A stretch of 64,000 bases of DNA, taken from positions 110,707-174,706 of the forward strand of contig NZ_MKQR01000017.1 of the NCBI RefSeq assembly GCF_001940455.1, given 5' to 3'. Under the pieces are notes generated by a model. It worked only from the letters and a program-made list of their open reading frames with translations, searched no databases and had not been told where the DNA came from. The translations under genes and the position numbers were made by a program. Within the stretch, counting starts at the first letter, position 1, and every line of letters starts with the position of its first letter. The DNA comes from Actinokineospora bangkokensis. Lineage in GTDB: Bacteria; Actinomycetota; Actinomycetes; Mycobacteriales; Pseudonocardiaceae. Shown one piece after another: positions 50,476-60,129 of the stretch.

Positions 50476-52425
50476 ATGAGTGATACGTCGGAGTTCGTGC
50501 TCCCCGAGCGCGTGGAGACGCCCTCCACGCCGCCCCCGCGCGGCCGCTTGGGCGCCTGGTTGCTCAAGCACCAGGTGCAGCGCCCGGGGCGCGCCTCGGA
50601 GGAGGGCCACGGCGACCCGCAGCCGTGGTGGAAGGTCATGTGCCTGACCGGGGTGGACTACTTCTCCACCCTGTCCTACCTGCCCGCCATCGCCGCACTG
50701 GCCGCTGGCGCGCTCAGCCCGCTGGCGACGCTGCTGATCGTGGCGCTGACGCTGTTCGGGATGCTGCCCATGTACCGCAGGGTGGCCAAGGAGTCGCCGC
50801 ACGGGCAGGGGTCGGTGGCGATGCTGGAGGACCTGCTGCCGTTCTGGCGGGGCAAGGTCTTCGTGCTGGTGCTGCTGGGGTTCGTGGCGACGAGCTGGAT
50901 CATCACCATCACGCTGTCGGCGGCGGACGCGACGGTGCACATGGTGGAGAACCCGGTGTTCCCGTCGTTCCTGCACGGGCACGAGGTCATCGTGACCACC
51001 GTGCTGCTGCTGATCCTCGGGGGCGTGTTCCTCCTGGGGTTCAGCGAGGCGGTGTCGGTGGCGATCCCGCTGGTGGCCGTGTTCCTGGCGCTCAACGCCG
51101 CCGTCGTGGTGGCGGGCGTGGTGGAGCTGGTGGGCACCCCCGAGCTGCTGTCGCGGTGGTGGGACGGCGTGGTCGACGGGCCCGGGGTGTTCGGGCCGAC
51201 CGTGCTGGCCTTCCCGCTGCTGGTGCTGGGGCTGTCCGGGTTCGAGACCGGCGTCAGCATGATGCCGCTGGTCAAGGGCGACGGTGACGAGGGCAGGATC
51301 CGCAACACCCGCAAGCTGCTCACCGCCGCGGCGCTCATCATGTCCGTGTACCTGGTGGCGACGAGCTTCATCACCACGGTGCTCATCCCGGCCGAGGAGT
51401 TCGAGCCCGGCGGCGAGGCCAACGGGCGCGCCCTGGCCTACCTCGCGCACGCCGAACTGGGTTCGGCGTTCGGCACCGCCTACGACATCAGCAGCGTGCT
51501 GATCCTGTGGTTCGCGGGCGCGTCGGCGATGGCGGGGCTGATCAACATCGTGCCGCGCTACCTGCCCGGGTACGGCATGGCGCCGGAGTGGGCGCGCGCG
51601 GTGCGGCCGGTGGTGCTCGTCTACACCGCCATCAGCATCGGCATCACCATCGCCTTCGGCGCCGACGTCAACGCCCAGGCGGGCGCCTACGCCACCGGCA
51701 TCCTGGCGATGATGGTCTCTGGCGCGTTCGCCGTCACCGTCTCCGCCGTCCGCCGCAAGCGCACCCCGGCCGTCATCGGGTTCTCGGTGCTGGTGCTCGT
51801 GCTGCTGTACGCGCTGGTCGCCAACGTGGTGGAGAAGCCGGACGGCATCGCGATCTCAGCGGTGTTCATCGCGGGGATCGTGGTGGTGTCGCTGGTGTCG
51901 CGGGTGACCAGGACCACCGAGCTGCGCGCCGACCACGTGGAGTTCGACGAGGTGGCCCGGCGCTGGGTGACCGACTCGCTGGCCTTCGACGGCGCGCTCG
52001 ACGTCATCGCGAACAAGCGGCAGGCGGGCGACGCCGAGGAGTACGCGGACAAGGAGGCGGCGCAGCGGGCGATGAACCCCGTACCCGGCCGCGCCGACGT
52101 GGTGTTCCTGGAGATCGACGTCGACGACCCCTCGGACTTCTCCGAGGTGCTGCGGGTGCGCGGGGTGGAGGTCGACGGCCACCGCGTGCTGCGCGCGACC
52201 AGCCCCGCCGCCCCCAACGCCATCGCCGCGGTCCTGCTCGCCCTGCGCGACGCCACCGGGGTGCGCCCGCACTGCTACTTCGAGTGGTCGGAGGGCAACC
52301 CGCTGGGCCACCTGTTCCGCTACCTGCTGCTCGGCCAGGGCGACACCGCCCCGGTCGTCCGCGAGATCATCCGCTCGGTCGAGCCCGACCCCGACCGCAG
52401 GCCGGGCATCCACGTGGGCGGCTGA
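50476..52425 (+). CDS. APC-superfamily permease with C-terminal cytoplasmic domain
   Basis: Predicted amino-acid/polyamine-type transporter of about 649 residues. About twelve hydrophobic helices span residues 50-460 after a Pro-rich cytoplasmic N-terminus. The opening [19 protein letters not shown] segment and [19 protein letters not shown] near helix 6 are typical of this large APC subfamily. The C-terminal about 150 residues ([19 protein letters not shown]... [22 protein letters not shown]) form a soluble domain. ATG 50476 follows AGGA; an in-frame ATG three codons earlier is possible. Substrate unknown. Confidence 0.82.
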   Translation: MSDTSEFVLPERVETPSTPPPRGRLGAWLLKHQVQRPGRASEEGHGDPQPWWKVMCLTGVDYFSTLSYLPAIAALAAGALSPLATLLIVALTLFGMLPMYRRVAKESPHGQGSVAMLEDLLPFWRGKVFVLVLLGFVATSWIITITLSAADATVHMVENPVFPSFLHGHEVIVTTVLLLILGGVFLLGFSEAVSVAIPLVAVFLALNAAVVVAGVVELVGTPELLSRWWDGVVDGPGVFGPTVLAFPLLVLGLSGFETGVSMMPLVKGDGDEGRIRNTRKLLTAAALIMSVYLVATSFITTVLIPAEEFEPGGEANGRALAYLAHAELGSAFGTAYDISSVLILWFAGASAMAGLINIVPRYLPGYGMAPEWARAVRPVVLVYTAISIGITIAFGADVNAQAGAYATGILAMMVSGAFAVTVSAVRRKRTPAVIGFSVLVLVLLYALVANVVEKPDGIAISAVFIAGIVVVSLVSRVTRTTELRADHVEFDEVARRWVTDSLAFDGALDVIANKRQAGDAEEYADKEAAQRAMNPVPGRADVVFLEIDVDDPSDFSEVLRVRGVEVDGHRVLRATSPAAPNAIAAVLLALRDATGVRPHCYFEWSEGNPLGHLFRYLLLGQGDTAPVVREIIRSVEPDPDRRPGIHVGG

Positions 52426-52457
52426 CCTGCGGGTTGTGTGACGGCACCGCCCGCAGG
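52426..52457 (+). terminator. Hairpin after the APC permease
   Basis: CCTGCGGG (52426-52433) pairs with CCCGCAGG (52450-52457), beginning at the first base after the stop codon. Confidence 0.55.
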
Positions 52458-52489
52458 GTACGTCCCGGTCGCGAGCGAGGACGAGGAGC

Positions 52490-52864
52490 GTGCACCCCGT
52501 GATCCCCGAGAGGCCCCTGACGATCGACCACGACCAGCGCACCGGTGGCCACCACCTGGTGGTCACCGGCGACCTCGACTACACCAACGCCACCGAGCTG
52601 GAGCAGGTCCTCACCGACCTGCACCTCGACGCGGGCGACACCCTCACCCTCGACCTCGGCCACCTGGAGTTCTGCGACTCCACCGGCCTGTCCACCCTCA
52701 TCGCCGCCCACCGCAAGGTGGACCGGGCCGGTGCCCGCATCGCGCTGACGGCCGTCGAGCCCAACCTGGCGCGGGTCATGGAGATCACGGGCATCTCCCA
52801 CCTCTTCGGCCCCCAGACCACCTCCGCCACCTCACCTGCCGACGAGGGCACCACCGGCACCTGA
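52490..52864 (+). CDS. STAS-domain anti-sigma-factor antagonist
   Basis: Small cytoplasmic regulator of 124 residues that would bind an anti-sigma kinase (RsbW type) and be switched by Ser phosphorylation. The STAS fold is evident: HHLVVTGDLDYTNATELEQVL, LTLDLGHLEFCDSTGLSTLIAAHRKV with the conserved phosphorylatable Ser in DSTGL. RVMEITGISHLF follows. No cognate anti-sigma gene is adjacent, but a Ser/Thr kinase converges 44 bp away. Start may be GTG 52490 or GTG 52499. Confidence 0.85.
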   Translation: MHPVIPERPLTIDHDQRTGGHHLVVTGDLDYTNATELEQVLTDLHLDAGDTLTLDLGHLEFCDSTGLSTLIAAHRKVDRAGARIALTAVEPNLARVMEITGISHLFGPQTTSATSPADEGTTGT

Positions 52865-52908
52865 GCCCCGGGCACTGCCGGTTGTCCGCGGGGGCCAGGC
52901 GGCGGAGG

Positions 52909-54702
52909 TCAGCGGGCGGGGTCGTAGATGAAGCCGCCGTGCCAGGCGAGGGCAGCGCGGAGGTCCTCGACGTCGCGGGTGCGGTTGCGGTTGCCCCGCC
53001 ACTGACCGATGGGGGCCAGGCGGAGGGGCTTGTCGGGGGTGCCGGGCAGGGCGGTGCCGGGGCGGGGGACGACGACGAGCCAGGGGTGGCCCGCGGCGGG
53101 GCCGGTGACGCGGACCTTGGCGAGCTGGGTCCACTCGACGCGGGTGCGGCGGCCGGAGCGGGTGACCTCGATGCCGCGGCTGGTGACCTCGACGGTGGTG
53201 CGGGGGCGGATGCTCGCCCACAGCGCGCGCAGGGCCAGCACGCCCGCGCCGAGGGCGAGCAGCAGGGCCACGCCGACCTGGCGGGGTTCGGCGCGGCCGG
53301 CCGCCGCGGCCCAGCCGAGCAGGACGAGGGCGCCGACGCCCCACAGGGCCGAGCCCACCAGCGCGCGGACGCGGCCGCTCTGGAACGTCGTGCGGCCCGG
53401 GGCGCGCTCGCCGCGGAAAAACGCGGGCAGCCGGTCGGCCACCGCCGACTTCGCCGCCTCGACCACCGAGCGCACAGGCGGCGCGGCCGGGACCGGGGCG
53501 GCCGGGGTGGCGCCGGTCGACGGAGCGGCGGGTGCCTGCGCAGGACGCGCACCGGTCGACGGAGCGGCGGGAGCCGGGGCGGACGCCGCGGGGTACACAC
53601 CGCGCTGCACGCCGTCGTCCAACTGCTCCGGCGGCACCGTCCCCCCGAACTCCGTGCCCCCGGTCGGCGCGGGGCGCGGGGCGGGCTGGGGCGCGGGGGT
53701 GGGCCGGGGCGCGAGCCCGGTCGCCCCGCCCGCCCGGTACCCCACCGGGCCCGGGGTGAGGTCGACCGTCGAACCCGGCGCGGACAGCGGGTCGTCCGCG
53801 GGCAGGGCCTTGGTCGCCGGGCGGGGGATCGGGGCGAGCATGCGCGTGCGGTGCTCCTCGACGAACTCGCGCACCGGCTCGGGCAGCCACTCGGCGTGCT
53901 CGGGGTGGCCGAACTCCTCCAGCAGGTCGACCGGGGTCGGGCGCAGCTCGGGGCGCGGGTTGAGGCAGCGCGCGGCGATCACCCGCACCCGCTGCGGCAC
54001 GCCGTCGAGGTCGGGCTGGCCGTGGACGATGCGGTAGAGGCTGTTGGCCAGGCTGGTGTCGCCGAACGGGACCCGGGCGGTGGCCGCGTGCACCAGCACC
54101 GAGCCGAGGGCGAACACGTCGCTGGGCGGGCCGACCTCGGTGCCCTCGATCTGCTCCGGGGACAGGTAGCCGGGGGTGCCCACGACCATGCCGGTGCCGG
54201 TGACCCCGCCGCGGTCGTGCACGGCCTTGGCGATGCCGAAGTCGATGACCCGGGGGCCGTCGGCGGCGAGCAGCACGTTCGACGGCTTGAGGTCGCGGTG
54301 CAGCAGCCCGGCGGCGTGGATGGCGGCCAGGGCCTCGGCCAGGCCCGCGGCCAGCCGCAGCAGCGCGGCCTCGGGCAGCGGCCCGTGCCGCTCGACGGCG
54401 TCGGCCAGGGTGGGGCCGGGGACGTACTCGGTGGCCAGCCAGGGCAGCGGGGCGTCGGGGTCGGCGTCGACCACGGCCGCGGTCCAGAACCCGCCGACCG
54501 CGCGGACGCTGGCGATCTCGTGCCGGAAGCGCTCGCGGAAGCCGGGGTCGCGGGCCAGCTCCGGGTGCACGACCTTGATCGCCACCCGCCGCCCGCCCGG
54601 GGACGTGGCCAGGAACACCGCGCCCATCGCGCCCTCGCCCAGCCGGGCGCGCACGGCGTAGCCGCCGATCCGCTCCGGGCCCCCGACCTCGCTCGTCCGC
54701 AC
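52909..54702 (-). CDS. Ser/Thr protein kinase with C-terminal membrane/PH-like domain
   Basis: PknB-type (Hanks) kinase of 597 residues. Kinase domain residues 12-270: G-loop LGEGAMGAVF (21-30), Lys43, catalytic loop HRDLKPSN (135-142), DFG at 154-156, and GTPGYLSPEQ. A 150-residue Pro/Ala linker follows, then two hydrophobic helices (LVGSALWGVGALVLLGWA, VGVALLLALGAGVLAL). The C-terminal beta domain (TTVEVTSRGIEVTRSGRRTR) resembles bacterial PH-like domains. GTG 54702 has GGGAGGGG upstream. It converges on the STAS gene; PASTA repeats are absent. Confidence 0.88.
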   Translation of the reverse strand: MRTSEVGGPERIGGYAVRARLGEGAMGAVFLATSPGGRRVAIKVVHPELARDPGFRERFRHEIASVRAVGGFWTAAVVDADPDAPLPWLATEYVPGPTLADAVERHGPLPEAALLRLAAGLAEALAAIHAAGLLHRDLKPSNVLLAADGPRVIDFGIAKAVHDRGGVTGTGMVVGTPGYLSPEQIEGTEVGPPSDVFALGSVLVHAATARVPFGDTSLANSLYRIVHGQPDLDGVPQRVRVIAARCLNPRPELRPTPVDLLEEFGHPEHAEWLPEPVREFVEEHRTRMLAPIPRPATKALPADDPLSAPGSTVDLTPGPVGYRAGGATGLAPRPTPAPQPAPRPAPTGGTEFGGTVPPEQLDDGVQRGVYPAASAPAPAAPSTGARPAQAPAAPSTGATPAAPVPAAPPVRSVVEAAKSAVADRLPAFFRGERAPGRTTFQSGRVRALVGSALWGVGALVLLGWAAAAGRAEPRQVGVALLLALGAGVLALRALWASIRPRTTVEVTSRGIEVTRSGRRTRVEWTQLAKVRVTGPAAGHPWLVVVPRPGTALPGTPDKPLRLAPIGQWRGNRNRTRDVEDLRAALAWHGGFIYDPAR

Positions 54703-54827
54703 TCGCGTCCCCTCCCGACCTCCCCCGCAGGTTACCCAGTCGCCGCGGCGCCGGGCCGCGGCCGTCCCGGACAAACTCGGACATACAGGGCAAATATTGC
54801 CACGATTCCACATCGGGACTGGACACC

Positions 54828-54846
54828 ACAAGTGAGCCTTACCTAA
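54828..54846 (-). promoter_or_regulatory. IdeR/DmdR1-type iron box upstream of efeUOB
   Basis: Read on the minus strand, TTAGGTAAGGCTCACTTGT matches 15 of 19 positions of the iron-box consensus (TTAGGTWAGSCTWACCTWA), with the first half perfect. It lies 57 bp upstream of efeU. Repression by Fe-loaded IdeR is the expected consequence. Confidence 0.75.
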
Positions 54847-54902
54847 ATTCCTGGTGCTCGGCGTTCGCCGGGCCGCGGACGAGGACGGGTGGCGACGGCG
54901 GC

Positions 54903-55751
54903 ATGGAGTACGTGTTCAGCAACGCGCTGATCGGGCTGCGCGAGGGGCTGGAGGCGGCCCTGGTCGTCAGCATCCTGGTCGCCTACCTGGTCAAGACCGA
55001 CCGCCGGTCGGCGCTGCGCTGGGTGTGGCTGGGCGTGGCGAGCGCCGTGCTGCTGTCGGTGGCCTTCGGCGCCGTGGTGACCTACTCCAGCGCGCAGATG
55101 TCCTTCGAGCAGCAGGAGCTCTTCGGCGGCACGATGTCGCTGGTCGCGGTCGCGTTCGTGACCGGGATGGTGTTCTGGATGCGCAGCACCGCGCGCCGCA
55201 TCTCCGGCGAGCTGCGCGGCAAGCTCGACCAGGCCATCGCCGTCGGCCCGCTGGCGATCGCGCTCGTGGCGTTCCTGTCGGTGGGCCGCGAGGGCCTGGA
55301 GACCGCGGTGTTCTTCTACGCCGCCACCGAGTCGGCCAGGGAGAACACCGGGCCGCTGGTCGGGTTCGTCATCGGCATCGCCGTGGCGGTCGTGCTCGGC
55401 TGGGCGATCTACCGCGGCGCGGTGCGCATCGACCTCACCCGGTTCTTCACCGTCACCGGGGTGCTGCTGGTGTTCGTCGCCGCGGGCGTGCTCGGCTACG
55501 GGCTGCACGACCTGCAGGAGGCCGCGTTCATCCCCGGCCTGGACACCCTGGCGTTCGACCTGTCCGGGCCGGTCCCCGAGGACTCCTGGTACGGCGCCCT
55601 GCTCAAGGGCGTCTTCAACTACTCGGCCCGCACCACCGTCGTGCAGGCCGTCGCGTGGCTGGCCTACGTCGCCATCACCCTCACCGCCTTCCTCTGGCCC
55701 GCCAAGCAGGCGCGGGCCGCCGTCCCCGCAGCGCAAGGAGCCGAGCAGTGA
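54903..55751 (+). CDS. efeU: Iron transport permease EfeU
   Basis: Membrane permease of the EfeUOB ferrous/ferric uptake system, 282 residues with seven predicted helices. Both signature REGLE motifs are present: LREGLEAALVVS (residue about 13-25) and VGREGLETAVFF (about 130-142), the iron-binding sites. Together with EfeO and EfeB, encoded next with 4-bp overlaps, it would transport iron across the membrane. ATG 54903; the IdeR-like box upstream implies iron control. Confidence 0.93.
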   Translation: MEYVFSNALIGLREGLEAALVVSILVAYLVKTDRRSALRWVWLGVASAVLLSVAFGAVVTYSSAQMSFEQQELFGGTMSLVAVAFVTGMVFWMRSTARRISGELRGKLDQAIAVGPLAIALVAFLSVGREGLETAVFFYAATESARENTGPLVGFVIGIAVAVVLGWAIYRGAVRIDLTRFFTVTGVLLVFVAAGVLGYGLHDLQEAAFIPGLDTLAFDLSGPVPEDSWYGALLKGVFNYSARTTVVQAVAWLAYVAITLTAFLWPAKQARAAVPAAQGAEQ

Positions 55752-56884
55752 CCCCCAGCACCACCCTCAGAGCCGCCCTGGTGGGCGCGGCCGCCCTCAC
55801 CCTGGCGGCGTGCGGCAGCGGCGGCGGGGACACCGCCGCGGCGGGCGGGCCGATCGCCGTCGAGGCCAAGGACGACGCCTGCGGCGTGGCGCGCTCGGAG
55901 GCCGACGCGGGGCAGATCACCTTTGAGGTGTCGAACAAGGGCTCGCGGGTCACCGAGTTCTACCTCTACGCCGAGGGCGACCGGATCATGGGCGAGGTGG
56001 AGAACATCTCCCCCGGGCTCACCCGGCGGCTCATCGTCGAGGTGCCCGACGGCGGCACCTACCAGACCTCCTGCCGCCCGGGGATGACCGGCGACGGCAT
56101 CCGCGCGGCCTTCACCGTCAAGGGCGGGGCGGCGCGGCAGGTCGACAACGACGCCAAGCTCGCCGAGGCGGTGTCGTCCTACAAGACCTACGTCGCCAAC
56201 CAGGCCGACGCCCTCGACGCCAAGACCGGGGAGTTCGTCGCGGCGGTCAAGGCGGGCAAGGTCGACGAGGCCAAGGCCCTGTTCCCGGTCGCGCGCACCT
56301 ACTGGGAGCGCATCGAGCCGGTCGCGGAGAGCTTCGGCGACCTCGACCCGCGCACCGACGCCCGCGAGGCCGACCTGGAGCCCGGGCAGCGGTGGACGGG
56401 GTTCCACCGCCTGGAGAAGGACCTGTGGGTCAGCGGCCTCCAGGCGGACTCCGGGCAGATCGCGGACACCCTGCGGGCGGACGTGTCGGAGATCGTCGCC
56501 AAGGCCAAGGCGGTCGAGTTCACCCCGCTCGACCTGGCCAACGGCGCCAAGGGCCTGCTCGACGAGGTGGCCACCGGCAAGATCACCGGCGAGGAGGACG
56601 CGTTCTCGCACACCGACCTGTGGGACTTCCAGGCCAACGTGGAGGGTTCGCAGGCCGCGATCGCCTCGCTGCGCCCGGTCATCACCGAGCGGGACCCGGC
56701 GCTGGCCACCACCCTGGACGAGAAGTTCGCCGCGGTCACCGACCTGCTCGCCGCCCAGCGCCAGGGCGAGGGCTTCAAGCTCTACACCGACCTGACCGAC
56801 GCCGAGAAGAAGGCCTTCGCCGAGGCGGTCGACGCGCTCAGCGAGCCGATCTCCCGCGTGGCCGAGGTGGTGGCGCAGAAGTGA
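55748..56884 (+). CDS. efeO: Iron uptake lipoprotein EfeO (cupredoxin + M75)
   Basis: Periplasmic-side component that passes iron to EfeU. The 378-residue lipoprotein has a lipobox LTLAAC near residue 21, an N-terminal cupredoxin-like domain (ITFEVSNKGSRVTEFYLYAEGDRI, Cys in YQTSC), and a C-terminal imelysin/M75 domain. The HxxE iron motif is in WTGFHRLEKDLW. Several Asp/Glu-rich helices follow. GTG 55748 overlaps the efeU stop. Confidence 0.92.
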   Translation: MTPSTTLRAALVGAAALTLAACGSGGGDTAAAGGPIAVEAKDDACGVARSEADAGQITFEVSNKGSRVTEFYLYAEGDRIMGEVENISPGLTRRLIVEVPDGGTYQTSCRPGMTGDGIRAAFTVKGGAARQVDNDAKLAEAVSSYKTYVANQADALDAKTGEFVAAVKAGKVDEAKALFPVARTYWERIEPVAESFGDLDPRTDAREADLEPGQRWTGFHRLEKDLWVSGLQADSGQIADTLRADVSEIVAKAKAVEFTPLDLANGAKGLLDEVATGKITGEEDAFSHTDLWDFQANVEGSQAAIASLRPVITERDPALATTLDEKFAAVTDLLAAQRQGEGFKLYTDLTDAEKKAFAEAVDALSEPISRVAEVVAQK

Positions 56885-58119
56885 GCATCTCCCGGCGGCG
56901 GTTGTTCGGCATGGCGGGTGCGGGCGTGGTCGCCGCGGGCGTCGGCGCCGCCGCCGGGGTGGCCACGGCGGGCGGTGGCACCGACCCGGCGCCCACCCCG
57001 GCCCCGGTGGCCTTCCGCGGCGAGCACCAGGCGGGCATCACCACGCCCGCGCAGGACCGCATGCACTTCGTGGCCTTCGACGTGACCACCCGCAGCCGCG
57101 CGGAACTGGTGGCGCTGCTGCGCGACTGGACGGCGATGGCCGAGCGGATGACCCGCGGCGAGGAGGCGTTCCCCGACGGCGCGGTGGGCGGCATCGCCGA
57201 CGCGGCTCCCAAGGACACCGGCGAGGCCCTGGACCTGCCCGCCGCCGGGCTCACCCTGACGATCGGCTTCGGCCCCGGCCTGTTCGACGACCGCTTCGGC
57301 CTGGCCGACCGGCGCCCCGAGGCCCTCATCGACCTGCCCCGCTTCCCCGGCGACGACCTCGACCCCCGCCGCACCGGCGGCGACCTGTGCGTCCAGGCCT
57401 GCGCCGACGACCCCCAGGTCGCCGTGCACGCCATCCGCAACCTGGCCAGGGCGGGCTTCGGCAAGGTGGCGGTGCGCTGGTCGCAGCTGGGCTTCGGCCG
57501 CACCTCCTCCACCTCCACCACCCAGGCCACCCCGCGCAACCTCTTCGGCTTCAAGGACGGCACCAACAACCTCAAGGCCGAGGACCCCGCCGGCCTGGCC
57601 GACCACGTCTGGGTCAGCGCCGCCGACGGTCCGCAGTGGATGGTCGGCGGCACCTACCTGGTGGCCCGCCGCATCCGCATGCACATCGAGACCTGGGACC
57701 GCGCCCCGCTGCGCGAGCAGGAGCAGATCATCGGCCGCACCAAGGGCACCGGCGCCCCCCTCGGCCAGCAGCAGGAGTTCGACCCGGTCGACCTGCACGT
57801 CAAGGGCGCGGGCGGCGTCCCCCTCATCGCCCAGGACGCCCACGTCCGCCTCGCCGCCGCCGAATCCCTGCGCGGCGCCAAGCTCCTGCGCCGCGGCTAC
57901 AACTTCACCGACGGCACCGACGGCCTCGGCCACCTCGACGCGGGCCTGTTCTTCCTCTGCTTCAACCGGGACACCCGCACCGCCTTCGTCCCCATGCAAC
58001 AGGCCCTGTCCTCCCGCGACGCCATGATGGAGTACATCGTCCACAACGGCTCCGCCCACTTCGCCGTCCCCCCGGGCGTCCAGGACGGCGAGCACTGGGG
58101 CCAGTCCCTCTTCGCCTAA
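56881..58119 (+). CDS. efeB: Tat-secreted DyP-type heme peroxidase EfeB
   Basis: Heme peroxidase that is part of EfeUOB. The 412-residue precursor has a twin-arginine signal (SISRRRLFGMAGAGVVAAG). The DyP motif GFKDGTNN (GxxDG, distal Asp) occurs near residue 223. The proximal His lies in DAHVRLA and an Arg is in RRGYNFTDG. GTG 56881 overlaps the efeO stop. Its stop overlaps the stop of the convergent large hypothetical gene by a few bases. Confidence 0.93.
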   Translation: MSISRRRLFGMAGAGVVAAGVGAAAGVATAGGGTDPAPTPAPVAFRGEHQAGITTPAQDRMHFVAFDVTTRSRAELVALLRDWTAMAERMTRGEEAFPDGAVGGIADAAPKDTGEALDLPAAGLTLTIGFGPGLFDDRFGLADRRPEALIDLPRFPGDDLDPRRTGGDLCVQACADDPQVAVHAIRNLARAGFGKVAVRWSQLGFGRTSSTSTTQATPRNLFGFKDGTNNLKAEDPAGLADHVWVSAADGPQWMVGGTYLVARRIRMHIETWDRAPLREQEQIIGRTKGTGAPLGQQQEFDPVDLHVKGAGGVPLIAQDAHVRLAAAESLRGAKLLRRGYNFTDGTDGLGHLDAGLFFLCFNRDTRTAFVPMQQALSSRDAMMEYIVHNGSAHFAVPPGVQDGEHWGQSLFA

Positions 58120-59957
58120 CCCGCGCACCCGATCACCCGCAGGTCCGTGCACCGCGTCTGCACGGTCCGCTGCGCACCGAGCAGCAAGGTGTCGAGCAGA
58201 GCCAAGTTGGCGCTGTCCTTGGTCACCTTGCCCGCATCGACGGCAGCCCGCGCCGCGTCGTGAACGCTCTCCCTGAGGTGCGGCTGGACGATGAGCACGT
58301 AGGTCTCATCCGAACGCACGCGCGTGGCGAGCCGGTCGATGAACTCGGCCGCCGTCGAGGCCGCCCCGTCGTGCCACGCGCGCGGCGGCCGCTTGCGGCT
58401 CGTCAGCTCCTCGATGAGCCGGTCGTCGTCGACGAACCCCAGGTTCTTCAGCGCCTGGCTGATGACCTGCTCGTAACGCGCCGCCGCCACCCCGCGCCCG
58501 GTCGACCTGGTGTGGGCTGGCTTCACGTGGATCACCCGGAGCGTGCCCTTGTCGTCCAAGTGCAGGAAGTCCGCCACCTCCCCGGCCCCGTCGTCGCACA
58601 GCAGCCAGCCCTGCCGGAAGTTCTCCACCACCCAGGCGAACAGCGAGCGGTCCCCGTCCTCCCCGATCGAGGCCTGGAGCCCGCCCCTGGTGATCTTGGG
58701 CTTCTCCGTCGCGACGTCGAACACGCCGAAGTCACGCCAGTCGAAGTTCCGGAACGGCACCGTCACCAGGGACTCGCGGTACACGGTGCCGTTGCGGTAA
58801 ACGTGCCCGCTCTCGTAGTGGACCTCGAACAAGTCCCCGTCACCGAGGGCGGAGCGGATCTCGCGCAGGTCGGCGGGGTGGGTCTCCGCCACGATCCCCA
58901 CGTCCAGCGCCAGCCCCCCTGGCCCGGGCCGGGGGGTGAGCAGCAGCGTCCCGCAGCACGCGCCGCCGAACCCCACGTCGACCTCGACCGCCGCCCCCTG
59001 CCGGGGCCGCACGTCGAGCACGACGTCCAGCAGCCGCTCCACCCGCTCGACCAGGGAGTCGTCGGTCCCCGGCTCCGTCTCCAGGACACCCGAGGCGGGC
59101 AGCAGCACCGCGTAGGCGTCGCGCACGCGGGTGAGGTCGCGCTCCCGCGTGGCCAGCATCGGGAACGGCTGACCGGGCTCTGACCCCGCCAGCGCCTTGC
59201 GCAGCAGGTCGAACACCTCGGCCACGATGCCGATGAGATCGACCATCGACGCCGCCCGGCGCCAGCTGATGCGCGACTCGTCGGGGGTCACGATGACGTT
59301 GTCGCGCAACCGCGCGTCCTCGTCCTCCGGCTGGAAGTCGAGCCGGGCCGAGCTGAGCGCCATCGAGCCGTCGTCGAGCGGGTTGAGCACCTGCTTGACG
59401 TCCTGCCCACCCAGCACCTTGCTGTCCGGCTTGGTCACGCGACGGGCCTGCACCCCCCGCATCCACACCATCCGCCCCCTGCCGTCGAACGTCGACAGCA
59501 GCACGTCGGGATCGACGAAGCGGAAGGGGGCCAACCCCTTGTCGATCCAGCGGCGCAACTGCGCGTCGGTGGGCACCTTGCCCACCAGCGCCACCAGGTC
59601 GTCCGCGGCCAGCGCCACGAGGAGCTGGTTCTCGACGTTCTGCCGGGGGCTGTCCGCGCCCGCCCACGGCGGGTCGCGGAACACTCCGCGGGCGGCGCAA
59701 AGGACCCACTCGACGCCGTGGGCGCGCAGCACCTCGGTCAGGGTTTCGTCACGACTCCCGTCCTCCTCGAAGAGGATCACCGCGTCGTTGGCGCCGCCGC
59801 AGTCGCGCAGGCACTCTCCCAAGAAGCTGTGCAGCCGCGCCAGCGCCACGTCGCGGTCTGGTCCGGTGATGCGCAGCAGGGTGCAGGTGACTTGGGGCAT
59901 CAGCTCCAGCAGGGAGAACCCGGCTGACGCGCTGTCGGGGGAAGCGGTGGCCGTCAT
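58116..59957 (-). CDS. Large orphan protein with possible PD-(D/E)xK-like segment
   Basis: Unrecognised 613-residue cytoplasmic protein. The N-terminal 200 residues contain DAVILFEEDGSRDETLTEVLRAHG and a well-conserved-looking aromatic segment (WVLCAARGVFRDPPW). The middle is beta-rich with two adjacent Cys (GGACCGTLLL). The C-terminal third has EVADFLHLDDKGTLRVIHVKPAH. The spacing of Glu-Asp, Asp-Asp and HVK resembles a PD-(D/E)xK nuclease core with His in place of the usual acidic residue. A basic helix pattern (RRPPRAWHDGAASTAAEFIDRL) follows. ATG 59957. No partner helicase or methylase is adjacent. Confidence 0.65.
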   Translation of the reverse strand: MTATASPDSASAGFSLLELMPQVTCTLLRITGPDRDVALARLHSFLGECLRDCGGANDAVILFEEDGSRDETLTEVLRAHGVEWVLCAARGVFRDPPWAGADSPRQNVENQLLVALAADDLVALVGKVPTDAQLRRWIDKGLAPFRFVDPDVLLSTFDGRGRMVWMRGVQARRVTKPDSKVLGGQDVKQVLNPLDDGSMALSSARLDFQPEDEDARLRDNVIVTPDESRISWRRAASMVDLIGIVAEVFDLLRKALAGSEPGQPFPMLATRERDLTRVRDAYAVLLPASGVLETEPGTDDSLVERVERLLDVVLDVRPRQGAAVEVDVGFGGACCGTLLLTPRPGPGGLALDVGIVAETHPADLREIRSALGDGDLFEVHYESGHVYRNGTVYRESLVTVPFRNFDWRDFGVFDVATEKPKITRGGLQASIGEDGDRSLFAWVVENFRQGWLLCDDGAGEVADFLHLDDKGTLRVIHVKPAHTRSTGRGVAAARYEQVISQALKNLGFVDDDRLIEELTSRKRPPRAWHDGAASTAAEFIDRLATRVRSDETYVLIVQPHLRESVHDAARAAVDAGKVTKDSANLALLDTLLLGAQRTVQTRCTDLRVIGCAG

Positions 59958-60129
59958 GCCGCCAAGCTAGGTTCGGGGACCTGTCAACCGCCAGATGTCG
60001 CAACGGACTGTCCAGCTATTGGCTTGCCGTTGACCGGTACTTGGCCAGTCGGGGGCCACTCCGGGGCTGGAGCACTGCCTGAGGCGTGACCAGCGGCCGC
60101 GGGGGCGGGGGGCCGGTTGATCAAACAGC

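Noticed and set aside
50117-50479. Plus-strand frames through element copy D
   Set aside because: They translate the repeat; similar peptides arise at other copies only because the DNA repeats.
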